Positions 25,950-36,465 are shown, numbered from the stretch's first letter. The stretch: DNA of 64,000 nt from Aliidiomarina soli (GCF_003986975.1 NZ_PIPO01000002.1:310001-374000), one strand, 5' to 3'. Notes: generated by a model from the letters alone, not told the origin. Translations and numbers: made by a program.

Positions 25950-27152
25950 TTAGCTTGGCAAAGTTAGAAAGCTTTTTCCATAGTCCAGTGGCGGCAGGTT
26001 GTGGTGAGTCGCAATACTCTGGCCAATGTCGGCGAAGGTGCCGCGTCGGCCTATATTGGCGCCTTTAATGCCCGGTCCGAAGCAAATTACCGGAACAAAC
26101 TCACGGGTATGGTCGCTGCCGGGGAAACTGGGGTCACAGCCGTGGTCGGCCGTAATGAAGACCCGGTCGCCTGGTTTTAACTGCGCGATCAACTGTGGTA
26201 ACCGCGCGTCGAACTCGTTAAGCGCATTGGCGTAGCCCTGGATGTCACGACGGTGGCCATACTGGCTATCAAAGTCGACGAAATTCGGGAATATGAGGCT
26301 GTTATCAGGGGCTGAACGCATCGCTTCCAGAGTGGCCGTGAAAATATCGTCATTGCCACTGACTTTCACTTTTTGGGTAATACCCTGATGGGCATAGATG
26401 TCGGCAATTTTGCCGATGCTGATAACTTCGCCGCCTGCTGCTTTTAACCGGTCAAGAACGGTGTCAGCTGGTGGTAAAACAGAATAATCGCGACGATTGC
26501 CGGTGCGTGTATAGTCACCGCTATTGCTGCCGCCAACAAAAGGCCGCGCAATAACCCGGCCTACATTCAGTTTCATGTCATCGAGTAACTGACGGGCATC
26601 CTCGCAAAGCCTGAGCAGGCGGTCGAGGCCGAAGTGTTCTTCATGGGCAGCAATCTGCAGCACGCTATCGGCCGAGGTGTAAACGATCGGCATGCCGCTC
26701 TGACAATGGCGGTCACCGAGCTGCTCCAGAATGGTGGTGCCGGAGGCGTGACATTCACCGAGTACCCCGGGAAGCTGATTACGTTGAATCAGTTGTTCAA
26801 TAAACTCCGCTGGAAAGCACTTTGCTTGCTGTGGAAAATAATGCCAGTCAAACAGTACTGGCACGCCGGCCATTTCCCAGTGCCCGCTTGGGGTATCTTT
26901 ACCGCGACTGATTTCAGCGGCGTAGCCGTATAAGGCGTCTACCGGGCCGTTGTAGGTAAGGCCTTGCGGGCGTTCGCCACTGGCTTGTTCGGCCAACAGG
27001 CCGAGCCCTAGGCGCTCCAGATTGGGCAGGGTAAGCTCGGCATGCCGCGCTATGCTGCCGAGTGTATTCGCCCCGGTATCGCCAAATTCCGCGGCGTCCT
27101 CACTGGCACCTACGCCAAACGAATCCATCATTAAGATAATACTGCGCGGCAT
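25950..27152 (-). CDS. deoB: phosphopentomutase
   Basis: 400 residues, near the usual length. Alkaline-phosphatase-superfamily metal sites: MDSFGVGA (D9 region), [32 protein letters not shown]. Interconverts ribose-1-phosphate or deoxyribose-1-phosphate and the 5-phosphates, needing Mn2+; cytoplasmic. It follows deoA by 14 bases, forming the classical deoCAB salvage set. Confidence 0.97.
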   Translation of the reverse strand: MPRSIILMMDSFGVGASEDAAEFGDTGANTLGSIARHAELTLPNLERLGLGLLAEQASGERPQGLTYNGPVDALYGYAAEISRGKDTPSGHWEMAGVPVLFDWHYFPQQAKCFPAEFIEQLIQRNQLPGVLGECHASGTTILEQLGDRHCQSGMPIVYTSADSVLQIAAHEEHFGLDRLLRLCEDARQLLDDMKLNVGRVIARPFVGGSNSGDYTRTGNRRDYSVLPPADTVLDRLKAAGGEVISIGKIADIYAHQGITQKVKVSGNDDIFTATLEAMRSAPDNSLIFPNFVDFDSQYGHRRDIQGYANALNEFDARLPQLIAQLKPGDRVFITADHGCDPSFPGSDHTREFVPVICFGPGIKGANIGRRGTFADIGQSIATHHNLPPLDYGKSFLTLPS

Positions 27153-27166
27153 GGCTCACCTCGTCG

Positions 27167-28513
27167 CTAGTCGATGCGGATCTGCTCCGCTTGCTGCGGG
27201 CTGATAGTGGAATAGACAACCGGGGTTGGCTTAGGTTGCGTGCTGGTTATATCAATACAGGCACGGAGCTGCCGGGCAGCCAGTTGTGCTGCTTGTTCGG
27301 TGCGTGCATGCACGGTGGCGATTGGCTGGCCTTTTTCAACCCGGTCGCCCACTACAGGTAATTGAGTGAGGCCGACTGCATGGTCAACCGGGTCTGCAGG
27401 GTTGGTGCGACCGCCGCCTAACTCGACGACCACCAAGCCGAGATCGCGGGTCTCAATGCGATGAATGAAACCGCTTTGCTCGGCGAGGATTGGCACTACC
27501 ACAGGGGCAGCTGGCATTGAGGCCATCGGCTTGTCAATAAAGTCGGCGGGGCCACCTAATGCATGCACCATCTGCGCAAAGACTTCAGCGGCTTTACCAT
27601 TGTCGAGCACACGCTGAAGTTGCTGATGAGCGTCTTCGTCGCTGCTGGCTAAGCCTGTCAGGGTCAGCATTTGCGCGGACAAGGCCATGGTCACCTGGTG
27701 CAGACGAGGATTACGATGTTTACCGGTCAGGTAGTCTACCGCTTCAAGCATCTCCACCGCGTTGCCAGCGGTACTACCAAGCGGTTGATTCATATCGGTT
27801 ATGGTTGCAGAGGTGCGAACACCCGCCTGATTTGCCACTTTAACGATGCTTTCGGCCAGCCCGCTAGCGTCATCAAGCGTGGACATAAAGGCACCACTAC
27901 CAGTTTTCACATCCATCGCCAGGGCGTCGAGGCCAGCGGCTAATTTCTTCGACAGTATCGAGGCTGTGATCAGCGGCATTGAATCCACGGTCGCGGTGAC
28001 GTCACGGATGCCATAGAAACGTTTGTCCGCTGGCGCCAGATCGCTGGTCTGGCCGATAATCGCCACCCCTACGTTCTTCACGATATCGCGGAAGGTCGCT
28101 AAATCCGGGCTGGTGTTGTAGCCATGAATGCTGTCGAATTTATCCAGAGTGCCGCCGGTATGGCCAAGCCCACGTCCTGAAATCATCGGCACATAGCCGC
28201 CACAGGCTGCGACCATAGGCCCAAGCATAAGGCTGACCATGTCACTGACACCGCCGGTAGAATGTTTATCCACCACCGGGCCAGGCAAGTCGAGATCATC
28301 CCACTTGAGGACACTGCCGGAGTGCATCATATTGCGCGTTAGAGCGACTCGCTCCTGCAGGTTCATGCCGTTAAAGTACACTGCCATAGCGAACGCAGCG
28401 ACCTGGCCTTCGGTCACGGTGCCTTTGGTGATGCCGTTGACGAAGAAGGCAATTTGTTCATCTGAGAGGTTTTTTCCGTCTCGTTTAGCGCGAATAACTT
28501 CCTGCGGTAACAT
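27167..28513 (-). CDS. deoA: thymidine phosphorylase
   Basis: 448 residues. Conserved KHSTGGVSD, MISGRGLGHTGGTLDKFDSI and LDALAMDVKTGSGAF of the nucleoside phosphorylase class II/AnmPR family. Splits thymidine or deoxyuridine with phosphate into base and deoxyribose-1-phosphate. Its ATG overlaps the deoC stop by one base, indicating coupling. Confidence 0.97.
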   Translation of the reverse strand: MLPQEVIRAKRDGKNLSDEQIAFFVNGITKGTVTEGQVAAFAMAVYFNGMNLQERVALTRNMMHSGSVLKWDDLDLPGPVVDKHSTGGVSDMVSLMLGPMVAACGGYVPMISGRGLGHTGGTLDKFDSIHGYNTSPDLATFRDIVKNVGVAIIGQTSDLAPADKRFYGIRDVTATVDSMPLITASILSKKLAAGLDALAMDVKTGSGAFMSTLDDASGLAESIVKVANQAGVRTSATITDMNQPLGSTAGNAVEMLEAVDYLTGKHRNPRLHQVTMALSAQMLTLTGLASSDEDAHQQLQRVLDNGKAAEVFAQMVHALGGPADFIDKPMASMPAAPVVVPILAEQSGFIHRIETRDLGLVVVELGGGRTNPADPVDHAVGLTQLPVVGDRVEKGQPIATVHARTEQAAQLAARQLRACIDITSTQPKPTPVVYSTISPQQAEQIRID

Positions 28514-29310
28514 TAGTAGGCTCCTTGCTCGGATGACTTGGTTTCGGCACCCGTCAGCTCGTCTTTTAAGGCGTTCAACAATGAGCTGGCACCAAAACGG
28601 AACAGGGCTGGGGTCAATTGTCCAGCTCCTACGCTGTTTTCTACCAGGTTAAAATAGGTTGTGACGTCATCCAGGTTGCGCACTCCACCGGCAGGTTTGA
28701 AACCGACCTTGCGTGGTTGTGCTGCGATGCACTCAAGCATAGTACGGGCTGACTCAGGGGTGGCATTGACGGCTACTTTACCGGTGGATGTCTTGATAAA
28801 GTCTGCACCTGCCTGGATGGCGAGTTCACTGGCGCGCTTAATCAGCTGAGCGGATTCAAGTTGACCCGTTTCGAGGATAACTTTTAGCTGGGCCTGGTTT
28901 CCGCAGGCCGCTTTGCAGGCTGCAATTAAGTTAAATACAGTTTTCTCATCGCCGTCGAGTAGCGCCTGATAGGGCATTACGACATCGACTTCATCAGCGC
29001 CATAAGCAACGCACGCTTGGGTCTCTTTCACGGCCGTATCAATATTAGCGCGGCCATGGGGGAAGTTAGCGACCGTCGCTATACGCACCTGATAGAAACC
29101 GAGTGCATCCAGGGTCTCACGGGCAAAAGGAATGAAGCGCGGATAAATACAAAGCGCCGCCACACTATGCGCCTGACCGTTGTGGTCGGTTACCACGGCC
29201 TGTTCACACAGCGCGCGAATACTAGCCTCGTTGTCATCGTCGTTGAGGCTGGTCAGATCGAGTAGGCTGACGGCTTTTGCGGCAATCTGTTGTCTGGCTT
29301 GCTGGTTCAT
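28513..29310 (-). CDS. deoC: deoxyribose-phosphate aldolase
   Basis: 265 residues. Class I aldolase with the Schiff-base lysine in GADFIKTSTGK and a second lysine in KVGFKPAGG. Cleaves deoxyribose-5-phosphate to glyceraldehyde-3-phosphate and acetaldehyde, the end of deoxynucleoside catabolism. Sixteen bases after cdd. Confidence 0.97.
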   Translation of the reverse strand: MNQQARQQIAAKAVSLLDLTSLNDDDNEASIRALCEQAVVTDHNGQAHSVAALCIYPRFIPFARETLDALGFYQVRIATVANFPHGRANIDTAVKETQACVAYGADEVDVVMPYQALLDGDEKTVFNLIAACKAACGNQAQLKVILETGQLESAQLIKRASELAIQAGADFIKTSTGKVAVNATPESARTMLECIAAQPRKVGFKPAGGVRNLDDVTTYFNLVENSVGAGQLTPALFRFGASSLLNALKDELTGAETKSSEQGAY

Positions 29311-29326
29311 AGAGGTTCCTTGCTGG

Positions 29327-29782
29327 CTAATCCGCCTGCGCGACGTTCAAATGCTGCGGACCAAATGAATAGGGTAGTAGCTGGTCAAGCAGAAGCGACT
29401 TACGAATGCCTTCCGGACCGCAAATATGGACGGTGGTTGTGCTATCGGCAAACTCGCGGATACGCTGACGACAGCCGCCACAGGGGCTGACCAGGCCGTC
29501 GCCGGCGCCGATTACGTAGATAGCCTGAATTCGCTGTTGTCCCGCCATCACCATTGCTGAAATGGCACCGGCCTCGGCACAGGTACCTTCCGGGTAGGAG
29601 GCGTTCTCGACATTGCAGGCACTGAATACGCTACCGTTGCGGGTGACCACCACCGCGCCTACTTTAAAACCTGAATAGGGCGAATAGCTTTTTGCCATAG
29701 CCTGACGCGCGAGCTCTACCATAGCCTCGTGATCAGGACCGGGCTGCCGATCTTGTTGCGAAAGTTGTTTAGTCACTTTCAA
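29327..29782 (-). CDS. cdd: cytidine deaminase
   Basis: 151 residues, the short homotetrameric form. Zinc site residues: C and E in NVENASYPEGTCAEAGA (general acid/base E and a Cys) and PCGGCRQ (two Cys). Deaminates cytidine or deoxycytidine to uridine or deoxyuridine, feeding deoA. It sits between glpK and deoC on the same strand. Confidence 0.95.
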   Translation of the reverse strand: MKVTKQLSQQDRQPGPDHEAMVELARQAMAKSYSPYSGFKVGAVVVTRNGSVFSACNVENASYPEGTCAEAGAISAMVMAGQQRIQAIYVIGAGDGLVSPCGGCRQRIREFADSTTTVHICGPEGIRKSLLLDQLLPYSFGPQHLNVAQAD

Positions 29783-29814
29783 TCAACCCTGACAATAAAA
29801 AAAGGGCAAGTAGT

Positions 29815-31305
29815 TTAGCGGATTTTGGCCACTGCGGCTAACCATCTTTGCCGGATCTCATCGCGAATTAACGCGTTCAGATTGCTGCTAAACTCAATGT
29901 CGACCTTATGCAGCGCTGTTATATCTTCAAGGCTGTTGAAAACCCCGCTCTGCAACCCGGCCAAAAAGGCAGCGCCAAGCGATGTTGCCTCACTGATAGC
30001 GGCCCGCTCCACCGGCAGTCCGGTCATGTCGCTTAAGGCCTGTAAAAACCAGCGGTTGTCTGTCATGCCGCCATCGACCCGGAGGCGGGTTGCGGGCTGA
30101 CCGTCATCGGCCATTGCCTGCAGTAAATCCTGGCTTTGCATGGCGACACTTTTTAACGCGGCAGCCGCCAGTTCTTCACGACCGGTATCGCGGGTCATAC
30201 CGAATAACGCTGCGCGTGCGTCCGGGTCCCAGTAGGGGGCTCCCAGGCCAGTAAAAGCTGGCACCAGAATTTCGCTTTGCTGGTAATCAACTCCTTCGGC
30301 GAGGGTTTCGCTCTCTGCTGACGTACTTAGCACGCCTAAGCTATCGCGGAGCCACTGAATAATGGCGCCGGCCATAAAAATACTGCCTTCCAGGGCATAG
30401 GTTGGTTCGCCGTTCAGCTGATAGGCGAGCGTTGTGAGTAGTCGGTTGTCCGAAAATATCGGGCTCGAACCTGTATTGAGCAAAGCGAAGCAGCCTGTGC
30501 CATAGGTGCTTTTTAACATGCCTTTATGAATACATGCCTGCCCTATGAGTGCGCCTTGCTGATCGCCAACCATGGCTGAGATTGCGATAGGGTGGCCAAA
30601 AAATTCAGCGTCGGTATGGCCGAAATCACTGGCATTATCTCTGATTTCAGGCAACACCGAGGGAGGTATATCAAGGATTTCGAGCAATTCGTCATCCCAT
30701 TGCCGGGTCGCTAAGTTCATTAGCAGTGTGCGTGACGCGTTGCTGGCATCGGTCGCATGGACCTTACCGTTGGTCAGGCGCCAGAGCAGGTAACAGTCGA
30801 CGGTACCAAAACAAAGTTCGCCGCGCTCCGCGGCTTCGCGAGCGCCCTCCACGTTGTCCAGTAACCAGCGCAACTTGGTCGCCGAGAAATAAGGGTCGAG
30901 CAGCAATCCGGTACGTTCGCGGAACAAGGGCTCCAGCCCCTGTTGTTTTAAGCTGTCACAAAAGCGGGCGGTGCGTCGGTCCTGCCAGACAATGGCGTTT
31001 GATAAAACCTTGCCGGTTGAACGTTCCCATAGCAAGGTGGTTTCACGCTGGTTGGTGATACCCAGTGCTTTAATGTGTTGTGGTTCGATACCACTGTCGC
31101 GAATAACCTGCTGACAACTTTGTAGCGTGGTTTGCCATAAATCTTCGGCATCATGCTCCACCCAGCCGTTGTGCGGATAATGCTGTTCGAACTCAAACGC
31201 GGCACTGCACTGAGGTTGTAACAGCGAATTGTACAAGATGGCACGGCTGGAGGTTGTGCCCTGATCGAGGGCCAGAAGGTAAGTGTCAGCTTGAGCGTTT
31301 GCCAT
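29815..31305 (-). CDS. glpK: glycerol kinase
   Basis: 496 residues. FGGY kinase with LALDQGTTSSRA, GWVEHDAEDLW, the family signature in YGTGCFALLNTG and RVDGGMTDNRWFLQALSD. Phosphorylates glycerol to glycerol-3-phosphate. No glpF or glpD neighbours are present, which is unusual. Its start overlaps the end of the MASE1/EAL gene by 20 bases, and cdd follows after 32 bases, so it probably belongs to the same long transcript. Confidence 0.96.
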   Translation of the reverse strand: MANAQADTYLLALDQGTTSSRAILYNSLLQPQCSAAFEFEQHYPHNGWVEHDAEDLWQTTLQSCQQVIRDSGIEPQHIKALGITNQRETTLLWERSTGKVLSNAIVWQDRRTARFCDSLKQQGLEPLFRERTGLLLDPYFSATKLRWLLDNVEGAREAAERGELCFGTVDCYLLWRLTNGKVHATDASNASRTLLMNLATRQWDDELLEILDIPPSVLPEIRDNASDFGHTDAEFFGHPIAISAMVGDQQGALIGQACIHKGMLKSTYGTGCFALLNTGSSPIFSDNRLLTTLAYQLNGEPTYALEGSIFMAGAIIQWLRDSLGVLSTSAESETLAEGVDYQQSEILVPAFTGLGAPYWDPDARAALFGMTRDTGREELAAAALKSVAMQSQDLLQAMADDGQPATRLRVDGGMTDNRWFLQALSDMTGLPVERAAISEATSLGAAFLAGLQSGVFNSLEDITALHKVDIEFSSNLNALIRDEIRQRWLAAVAKIR

Positions 31306-33520
31306 GGGTGAAGAGGTCGCCTATTGGTTGAGGTTTGCCAATACCATACCCTTGCGCGTAGTCTACGCCAAGGTTTGCCAGGCGATCTGACAATTCAACA
31401 TTCTCCACAAACTCGGCAACAGTTTTGAGTTGCATCGCGGCCGCTACCTTACAAATTGCGTTGACGATGCTCTCATCGACGTCGTTGTTTGCGAGTTCAC
31501 GGATAAAAACCCCATCGATTTTTATCTCGTCAAAATGGAATTGGCGCAGGTATTCAAACGACGCCAGGCCAGTACCAAAATCATCAAGGGCGACTCGGCA
31601 CCCGAGGGCATGCACATCAAGAATAAATTTGGTGGCCTGTTGGGTGCTGGTTATGGCTTCGGTTTCTGTTATTTCAAAGGTTAGTTTGCTCGCCGGTATT
31701 TGAAAATAATTCAGTTGCTGGGCAATGTAGTTGGCAAGGTCAGGATCTGACAATGATGCCCCGGAGAGGTTGATCGCACATTTGCAGGTGCCCTCAAGGC
31801 GAGCGCTATCGGCGGCAAGAAATGCCATCGTATGGTGGATAACCCAGCGGTCGAGTGCGGGCATCAGGCCAAAGGCCTCGGCGGCTGGCATAAACTGGGC
31901 CGGGGACAAAAGCTCGCCCTGTTCGTCGCGCATCCGCACCAGGACTTCAAAGGCTCTGCCTTCTTCCGGCTCCCGTAGAGCACGGATTTCCTGCGCAAAG
32001 AGTTCAAGTTCATCGTTCTCGATGGCGTCTTTTAATAACCCAAAGCGATTCAGCTTGCTGTAGTGGTCCGCTGCCACCTGTTTGGGGTTGTCTACCCAGT
32101 ACACATTCAACGAATGCTGCTTGGCAATATTAGCCGCCTGAGCAGCCACACTGACATACTGTTGGGGGCTATAAAGCTGGCCATTAACCGGCGTTACTCC
32201 TATCGAGATACGTAAATTAGAGCGCATCCCGGCTTCGTCCACTGGCCGCGACAAGCGTTGCTGCAATTCATTGACTGCTATCTCCGCCTGCGTTTTAGTG
32301 CTGTTTGGCAGGAGCACGGCAAAGCGGCCCTCGCTTAACCGGGCGATCACGGCGTGGTCCACGGCAAACTGCTGCAATTGCTGGGTCAGCACGCTCTCAA
32401 CGGTTATGGCACCGTCCAGTGCTAATAATTCTTTGATGATTTGAATATCGATCAGGCTAATGTAAGCCAGGTAATGCTGACCGTTACGGTTGGTTTCCAG
32501 TAGCTCTTTTATTTCCTGATATAACCCACGGTCATTTGCCAGGCCGGTACGATAGTCTTGGTACGCCTGGCGGCGAAACCGGTCGAGCAGCAGGTGGCGC
32601 TGGTGATTAATATTAGCGACCAGCTGTGCCATAACTGCCAGAAAACCAACCTGGAGTAAGACGCGGAGTAATCCGGTAATGTCCTCAACGGCAGGTAAAC
32701 CACCCCATTGGTAAATAGAAAAAACGACGAAGATAGCGGCAAAAATTGGAATGATACTATCCAGGGATGGTGGGCTCGCTTCGGCGGCAAACCAACATAC
32801 CAGCGGGAATAGCGCGAGAGCGAAAATGGGCGCGTAACGGTCGTCGCCCAGTTGGCCGAGAATAACCGACAAGGTGATCGCGAGGAGGACCATGACGGCC
32901 CAGATAAGGATCGGCTTTTTCGCAAAATCGACGCGAATGGACTGCCAGGTAAACGACGGTCGGCGCAGCATAAAGAAGAACAGTGGGGCGAAGAGAATAA
33001 CGCCAAGGCCTTCGAGCAGCCAATAGACTAGCCAGATATCCTGCCAGGCGAATTCGGCGGCGGCAGGCACCGAGAAACGGTAGCCAAGGGAGCCGATTAA
33101 CGATGAAATACCGCTTCCGACAAAAGCGCCCTTAAAATACAGATTAGGAAGATAATGCAGCGGGGACAAGGTGCCGCGAGCACTGATGCTATGTTTGCCG
33201 CGTTCAATCAGTAGTCGGGCAACGAGGCTTCCGCAGGCAAGTCCGGCTGCACCGGAAACCGCCATGGCCCAGGGTTCATTCATCAACATGGATGACCAGA
33301 ACACCATGCAGGGGACCAGCAACCATAATGGGCGGTTACCCAGCGCGAGCACCGCACCAAGGAATATACCAGAAGCGGGCCACAGGGCTGAGAAGGCAAC
33401 CCCGGGTAAGGTTAACCAACGCGATGCAGCGGACAGACCTAACGTGGCAACGGCCAGAAAGAGCCACTGCCAAACCGGTAATCGGGCAAAGTGGCGCTGA
33501 AATATGGAGGCTGCGTTCAT
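31286..33520 (-). CDS. MASE1 membrane protein, degenerate GGDEF plus EAL
   Basis: 744 residues. The N-terminal ~300 residues form eight or so membrane helices of MASE1 type (LPGVAFSALWPASGIFLGA). The GGDEF-domain active site reads S-E-G-R-F near 397 in place of GGDEF, so cyclase activity is very unlikely. The EAL domain keeps E-V-L near 525, AINLSGASL, EITETEA and DDFGTGLASF, so phosphodiesterase activity is plausible. Likely a sensor-controlled c-di-GMP phosphodiesterase whose degenerate GGDEF may bind GTP allosterically. Its stop overlaps glpK. Confidence 0.88.
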   Translation of the reverse strand: MNAASIFQRHFARLPVWQWLFLAVATLGLSAASRWLTLPGVAFSALWPASGIFLGAVLALGNRPLWLLVPCMVFWSSMLMNEPWAMAVSGAAGLACGSLVARLLIERGKHSISARGTLSPLHYLPNLYFKGAFVGSGISSLIGSLGYRFSVPAAAEFAWQDIWLVYWLLEGLGVILFAPLFFFMLRRPSFTWQSIRVDFAKKPILIWAVMVLLAITLSVILGQLGDDRYAPIFALALFPLVCWFAAEASPPSLDSIIPIFAAIFVVFSIYQWGGLPAVEDITGLLRVLLQVGFLAVMAQLVANINHQRHLLLDRFRRQAYQDYRTGLANDRGLYQEIKELLETNRNGQHYLAYISLIDIQIIKELLALDGAITVESVLTQQLQQFAVDHAVIARLSEGRFAVLLPNSTKTQAEIAVNELQQRLSRPVDEAGMRSNLRISIGVTPVNGQLYSPQQYVSVAAQAANIAKQHSLNVYWVDNPKQVAADHYSKLNRFGLLKDAIENDELELFAQEIRALREPEEGRAFEVLVRMRDEQGELLSPAQFMPAAEAFGLMPALDRWVIHHTMAFLAADSARLEGTCKCAINLSGASLSDPDLANYIAQQLNYFQIPASKLTFEITETEAITSTQQATKFILDVHALGCRVALDDFGTGLASFEYLRQFHFDEIKIDGVFIRELANNDVDESIVNAICKVAAAMQLKTVAEFVENVELSDRLANLGVDYAQGYGIGKPQPIGDLFTHGKRSS

Positions 33521-33615
33521 GAACCCAACTGAAAAAAAGAGTGTGCTATCTAAACGTTCATAAATACTGAATGGTTCATTCGACAGCCAGTTTTTATTTA
33601 CTGCGCAGGCAGACC

Positions 33616-34713
33616 TCAGTCAGCCAGTTGTTGTGCCTGTGGCTGCTCGCGATCGACGAACGCCAGTGCTTCGCCACGGCTCGTGGTGCGCCAGTTAATA
33701 TGGCCGACCTTACGTCCGGGGCGAGCATCTTTGCCATACCAGTATGGGTCGGCGTCGCTTGGCCACAGGTGCTCGGCGATTTGACTGACCCCAATCACAT
33801 TTAACATGACCGTAGCCTGAGTATTCAATGCTGCCGGAAATGGCATGCCGGTAATGGCCCGAATATGCAGGTCAAACTGGTCGCAACTGCTGCCTGTCAG
33901 GGTCCAGTGGCCGGAATTATGCACGCGAGGGGCGACTTCATTCACTAACAGGCGTGCGCTACTCGCTTCTCCCACCACAAAGAATTCAATCGCAAGGGTG
34001 CCTACATACTGCAAATGGTCGGTCAAACGTTTGAAGAAATCTTCGGCCTGCGCCTGTAAATGCTCTGGCAATTCGGTCATTCCAGCCAGGGTATGACTGA
34101 GGATGCCCTGGCGGTGGACATTCTCGACCAGCGGGAAGCAGCAAATGTCGCCTTGTGCATTGCGCGCGCCGACAATGGAAACTTCACAGGTGAAGTCGAT
34201 CATGTCTTCGACAATACCGCGCTGGGCGCCGGCTTGTTGCAGCAACTCAGGTGCGATGTTGCTATCCGCTTGCGGGCGGTGACGCCATTGGCTACGTCCA
34301 TCGTAACCGCCCTGGGCTGCTTTAATGACCACCGCATTTTGTGTCTGCTGCAGGCAGGCCTGCAACTCATCCCGGGTTTTGAAAGACTGCCAGGGCGAGG
34401 TCGCCAGAGCGAGTTCATCGCACAGCGATTTTTCTAACTCGCGATCCGTTAATGCCAGGATGTTGTCGGTGGGTGACAGAAACTTAGCTTTACAAATGGC
34501 AACGTGCGCAGGGGCCAGTTGTTCGTGCTCCCAACTGACTACGTCGGCCCATTCAGTCGCCGCGGCGATATCCATGGGTAATGGTTCGTAGGCGGCGACC
34601 GGCATGACCTGGTCAGTTTTGGTATCGACTAACAGGCATGCGTGTCCATAATGTATCGCGGCTCGGCCAAGCATTTGCCCCAACTGGCCATTACCCAGAA
34701 TAAGGATATTCAC
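33616..34713 (-). CDS. purK: 5-(carboxyamino)imidazole ribonucleotide synthase
   Basis: 365 residues with an ATP-grasp fold: ILGNGQLGQMLGRAA at the N-terminus, VIKAAQGGYDGRSQW and NEVAPRVHNSGHWT. Makes N5-CAIR from AIR, ATP and bicarbonate in purine synthesis. It begins 4 bases after purE, forming the usual purEK operon. Confidence 0.96.
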   Translation of the reverse strand: MNILILGNGQLGQMLGRAAIHYGHACLLVDTKTDQVMPVAAYEPLPMDIAAATEWADVVSWEHEQLAPAHVAICKAKFLSPTDNILALTDRELEKSLCDELALATSPWQSFKTRDELQACLQQTQNAVVIKAAQGGYDGRSQWRHRPQADSNIAPELLQQAGAQRGIVEDMIDFTCEVSIVGARNAQGDICCFPLVENVHRQGILSHTLAGMTELPEHLQAQAEDFFKRLTDHLQYVGTLAIEFFVVGEASSARLLVNEVAPRVHNSGHWTLTGSSCDQFDLHIRAITGMPFPAALNTQATVMLNVIGVSQIAEHLWPSDADPYWYGKDARPGRKVGHINWRTTSRGEALAFVDREQPQAQQLAD

Positions 34714-34717
34714 TACG

Positions 34718-35203
34718 TTATAACTCCAGCTTTGAGTTCTGCATTACTTTGTCACGTTGCGCTGCGCGGAAGCTCTTAATACGTCCGGCTACATCGCTGT
34801 CATGGGTGCCAATTACCTGTGCGGCGAGCAGGCCAGCATTGGCAGCGCCGGCATCGCCAATGGCCAGGGTGCCAACGGCGACACCTTTGGGCATTTGCAC
34901 AATCGACAATAAGCTATCAATGCCTTTTAGGGTGCGGCTCTGCACCGGAACCCCAAATACCGGCAGGTGGGTGAAGGCTGCTAACATGCCCGGCAAATGC
35001 GCGGCGCCACCAGCGCCGGCAATGATCACCCGGACATTGCCCTGTTCGGCTTCCTGCATCGTGCTTTGCAGCAGGTCCGGGGTGCGGTGGGCCGAAACCA
35101 CGCGGGCTTCCCAGTCGACACCCAGATCATCCAGCATGGTTGCTGCATGGCGCATGACTGGCCAGTCGGATTGCGAGCCCATTAAAATCAGTACGGATGC
35201 CAT
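34718..35203 (-). CDS. purE: N5-CAIR mutase
   Basis: 161 residues. [10 protein letters not shown] and [11 protein letters not shown] (catalytic His), then [16 protein letters not shown] and [11 protein letters not shown], the class I PurE signatures. Converts N5-CAIR to CAIR. First gene of purEK; no PurR-type box was recognised in the short upstream region. Confidence 0.96.
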   Translation of the reverse strand: MASVLILMGSQSDWPVMRHAATMLDDLGVDWEARVVSAHRTPDLLQSTMQEAEQGNVRVIIAGAGGAAHLPGMLAAFTHLPVFGVPVQSRTLKGIDSLLSIVQMPKGVAVGTLAIGDAGAANAGLLAAQVIGTHDSDVAGRIKSFRAAQRDKVMQNSKLEL

Positions 35204-35292
35204 GATTCTTGCCTCTTTGAGCGCGAAGTGCGCTTTCCAGTTAGATTTGAAAAGCGCTGGATTTTAGCAGATTTATTGAACAAAAGCACTGC

Positions 35293-36465
35293 TTAGGCAA
35301 TGTCATCTGTTGCGTTTGTGTCTTTCTTCGCAAACTTATTCACCCACAGGGCAATGGCGCCGTCACCGGTTACGTTGCAAGCAGTGCCCAGGCTGTCTTG
35401 TGCCATATAGAGTGCGATCATTAGCGCCACGGCACCTTCGCCGAAGCCAAGCATACTGGTGAGCAGACCAATGGCAGACATGACCGCACCTCCGGGGACG
35501 CCTGGCGCGGCGAGCATGACTACGCCGAGCATCAACAGGAATGGCAGCATGTCGAAGAAGTTCGGGATAGCAAGCCCTTCGCGCATTGCCATGACAGCAA
35601 CAGCGCAGGTGGTGATGGTAATAATTGAGCCCGACAGGTGCGTGGTTGCGCACAGTGGAATGGTAAAGTCGGCAATGCGTTTGCTGACCCCATTTTGCTT
35701 GGTTGCCTGCAATGTGACTGGAATGGTTGCGGCACTGGACATGGTCCCAAGCGCGGTAAAATAGGCTGGCAGCATATTTTTGATCAGGCGCAGGGGAGAT
35801 TCGCCCAGAGCCAGACCGGTACTGACAAACATAATGCTGAGCCAGAGCCAGTGCATGGCGACGGCCAGCACCAGGATAATGCCAAAGGTCTGCAGGGTCG
35901 CGAATACGGTGCCGGAGAGCGCCAGATCAGCAAATACACCAGCAATATAAAACGGCAGCAGTGGAATAATCACTCTGGTTAACAGCAGCTCAATCACGTC
36001 ACGGCCTTCGTCTGAAACCTGACGCAACGACGTAGCCTGCAGTGCGCTGATACCTAAGCCAAATACAAAAGCGGCTGCCAGTGCCGTCATAACACTGAGC
36101 AAGGGCGGAATTTCAAGGCTAAGCAATGGCAGCACACCATGTGCACCGAGGTTTTCAACCGAACCACTTGCTGCGGTGAGCGAAGGGACGATGGCCGCGG
36201 TTATAAAATAAGCCAAGCTGCCGGCGACAATAGTCGAGCCGTAGGCAATAGCCAGGGTTCGCCCAAGCAAATGGCCGGACTTTTGCGGCAGGTTTGCGAT
36301 CCCACTGGTAATAAAAAATAAAATTAATAAAGGAATGGTGAACGTGAGCAACTCACTGAACAGATCTTTAAACGTGAGCAGAACACGGTTTAACCATTCC
36401 GGGGCGAACAGGCCAATCAGGATGCCGCCGAGAATACCGGCAATTAATTTCAATATCAGTTTCAT
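35293..36465 (-). CDS. dicarboxylate/amino acid:cation symporter (DAACS)
   Basis: 390 residues, about eight membrane helices and two re-entrant hairpins. Family motifs: TFTIPLLILFFITSGIANL, TSSAATIPVTLQ-like GTMSSAATIPV (hairpin 1 serine-rich tip), and YMAQDSLGTACNVTGDGAIALW (substrate/cation site). Members take up glutamate, aspartate, serine/threonine or C4-dicarboxylates with Na+ or H+. The substrate is not determinable by eye. Confidence 0.88.
   Translation of the reverse strand: MKLILKLIAGILGGILIGLFAPEWLNRVLLTFKDLFSELLTFTIPLLILFFITSGIANLPQKSGHLLGRTLAIAYGSTIVAGSLAYFITAAIVPSLTAASGSVENLGAHGVLPLLSLEIPPLLSVMTALAAAFVFGLGISALQATSLRQVSDEGRDVIELLLTRVIIPLLPFYIAGVFADLALSGTVFATLQTFGIILVLAVAMHWLWLSIMFVSTGLALGESPLRLIKNMLPAYFTALGTMSSAATIPVTLQATKQNGVSKRIADFTIPLCATTHLSGSIITITTCAVAVMAMREGLAIPNFFDMLPFLLMLGVVMLAAPGVPGGAVMSAIGLLTSMLGFGEGAVALMIALYMAQDSLGTACNVTGDGAIALWVNKFAKKDTNATDDIA

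Noticed and set aside
29815-31305. A full glp glycerol regulon
   Set aside because: Only glpK is present; neighbours are nucleoside genes, with no glpF, glpD or glpR in the window.
34749-35267. Plus-strand open frame of 172 codons over purE
   Set aside because: Shadow of the well-supported purE gene; no family features or ribosome site.
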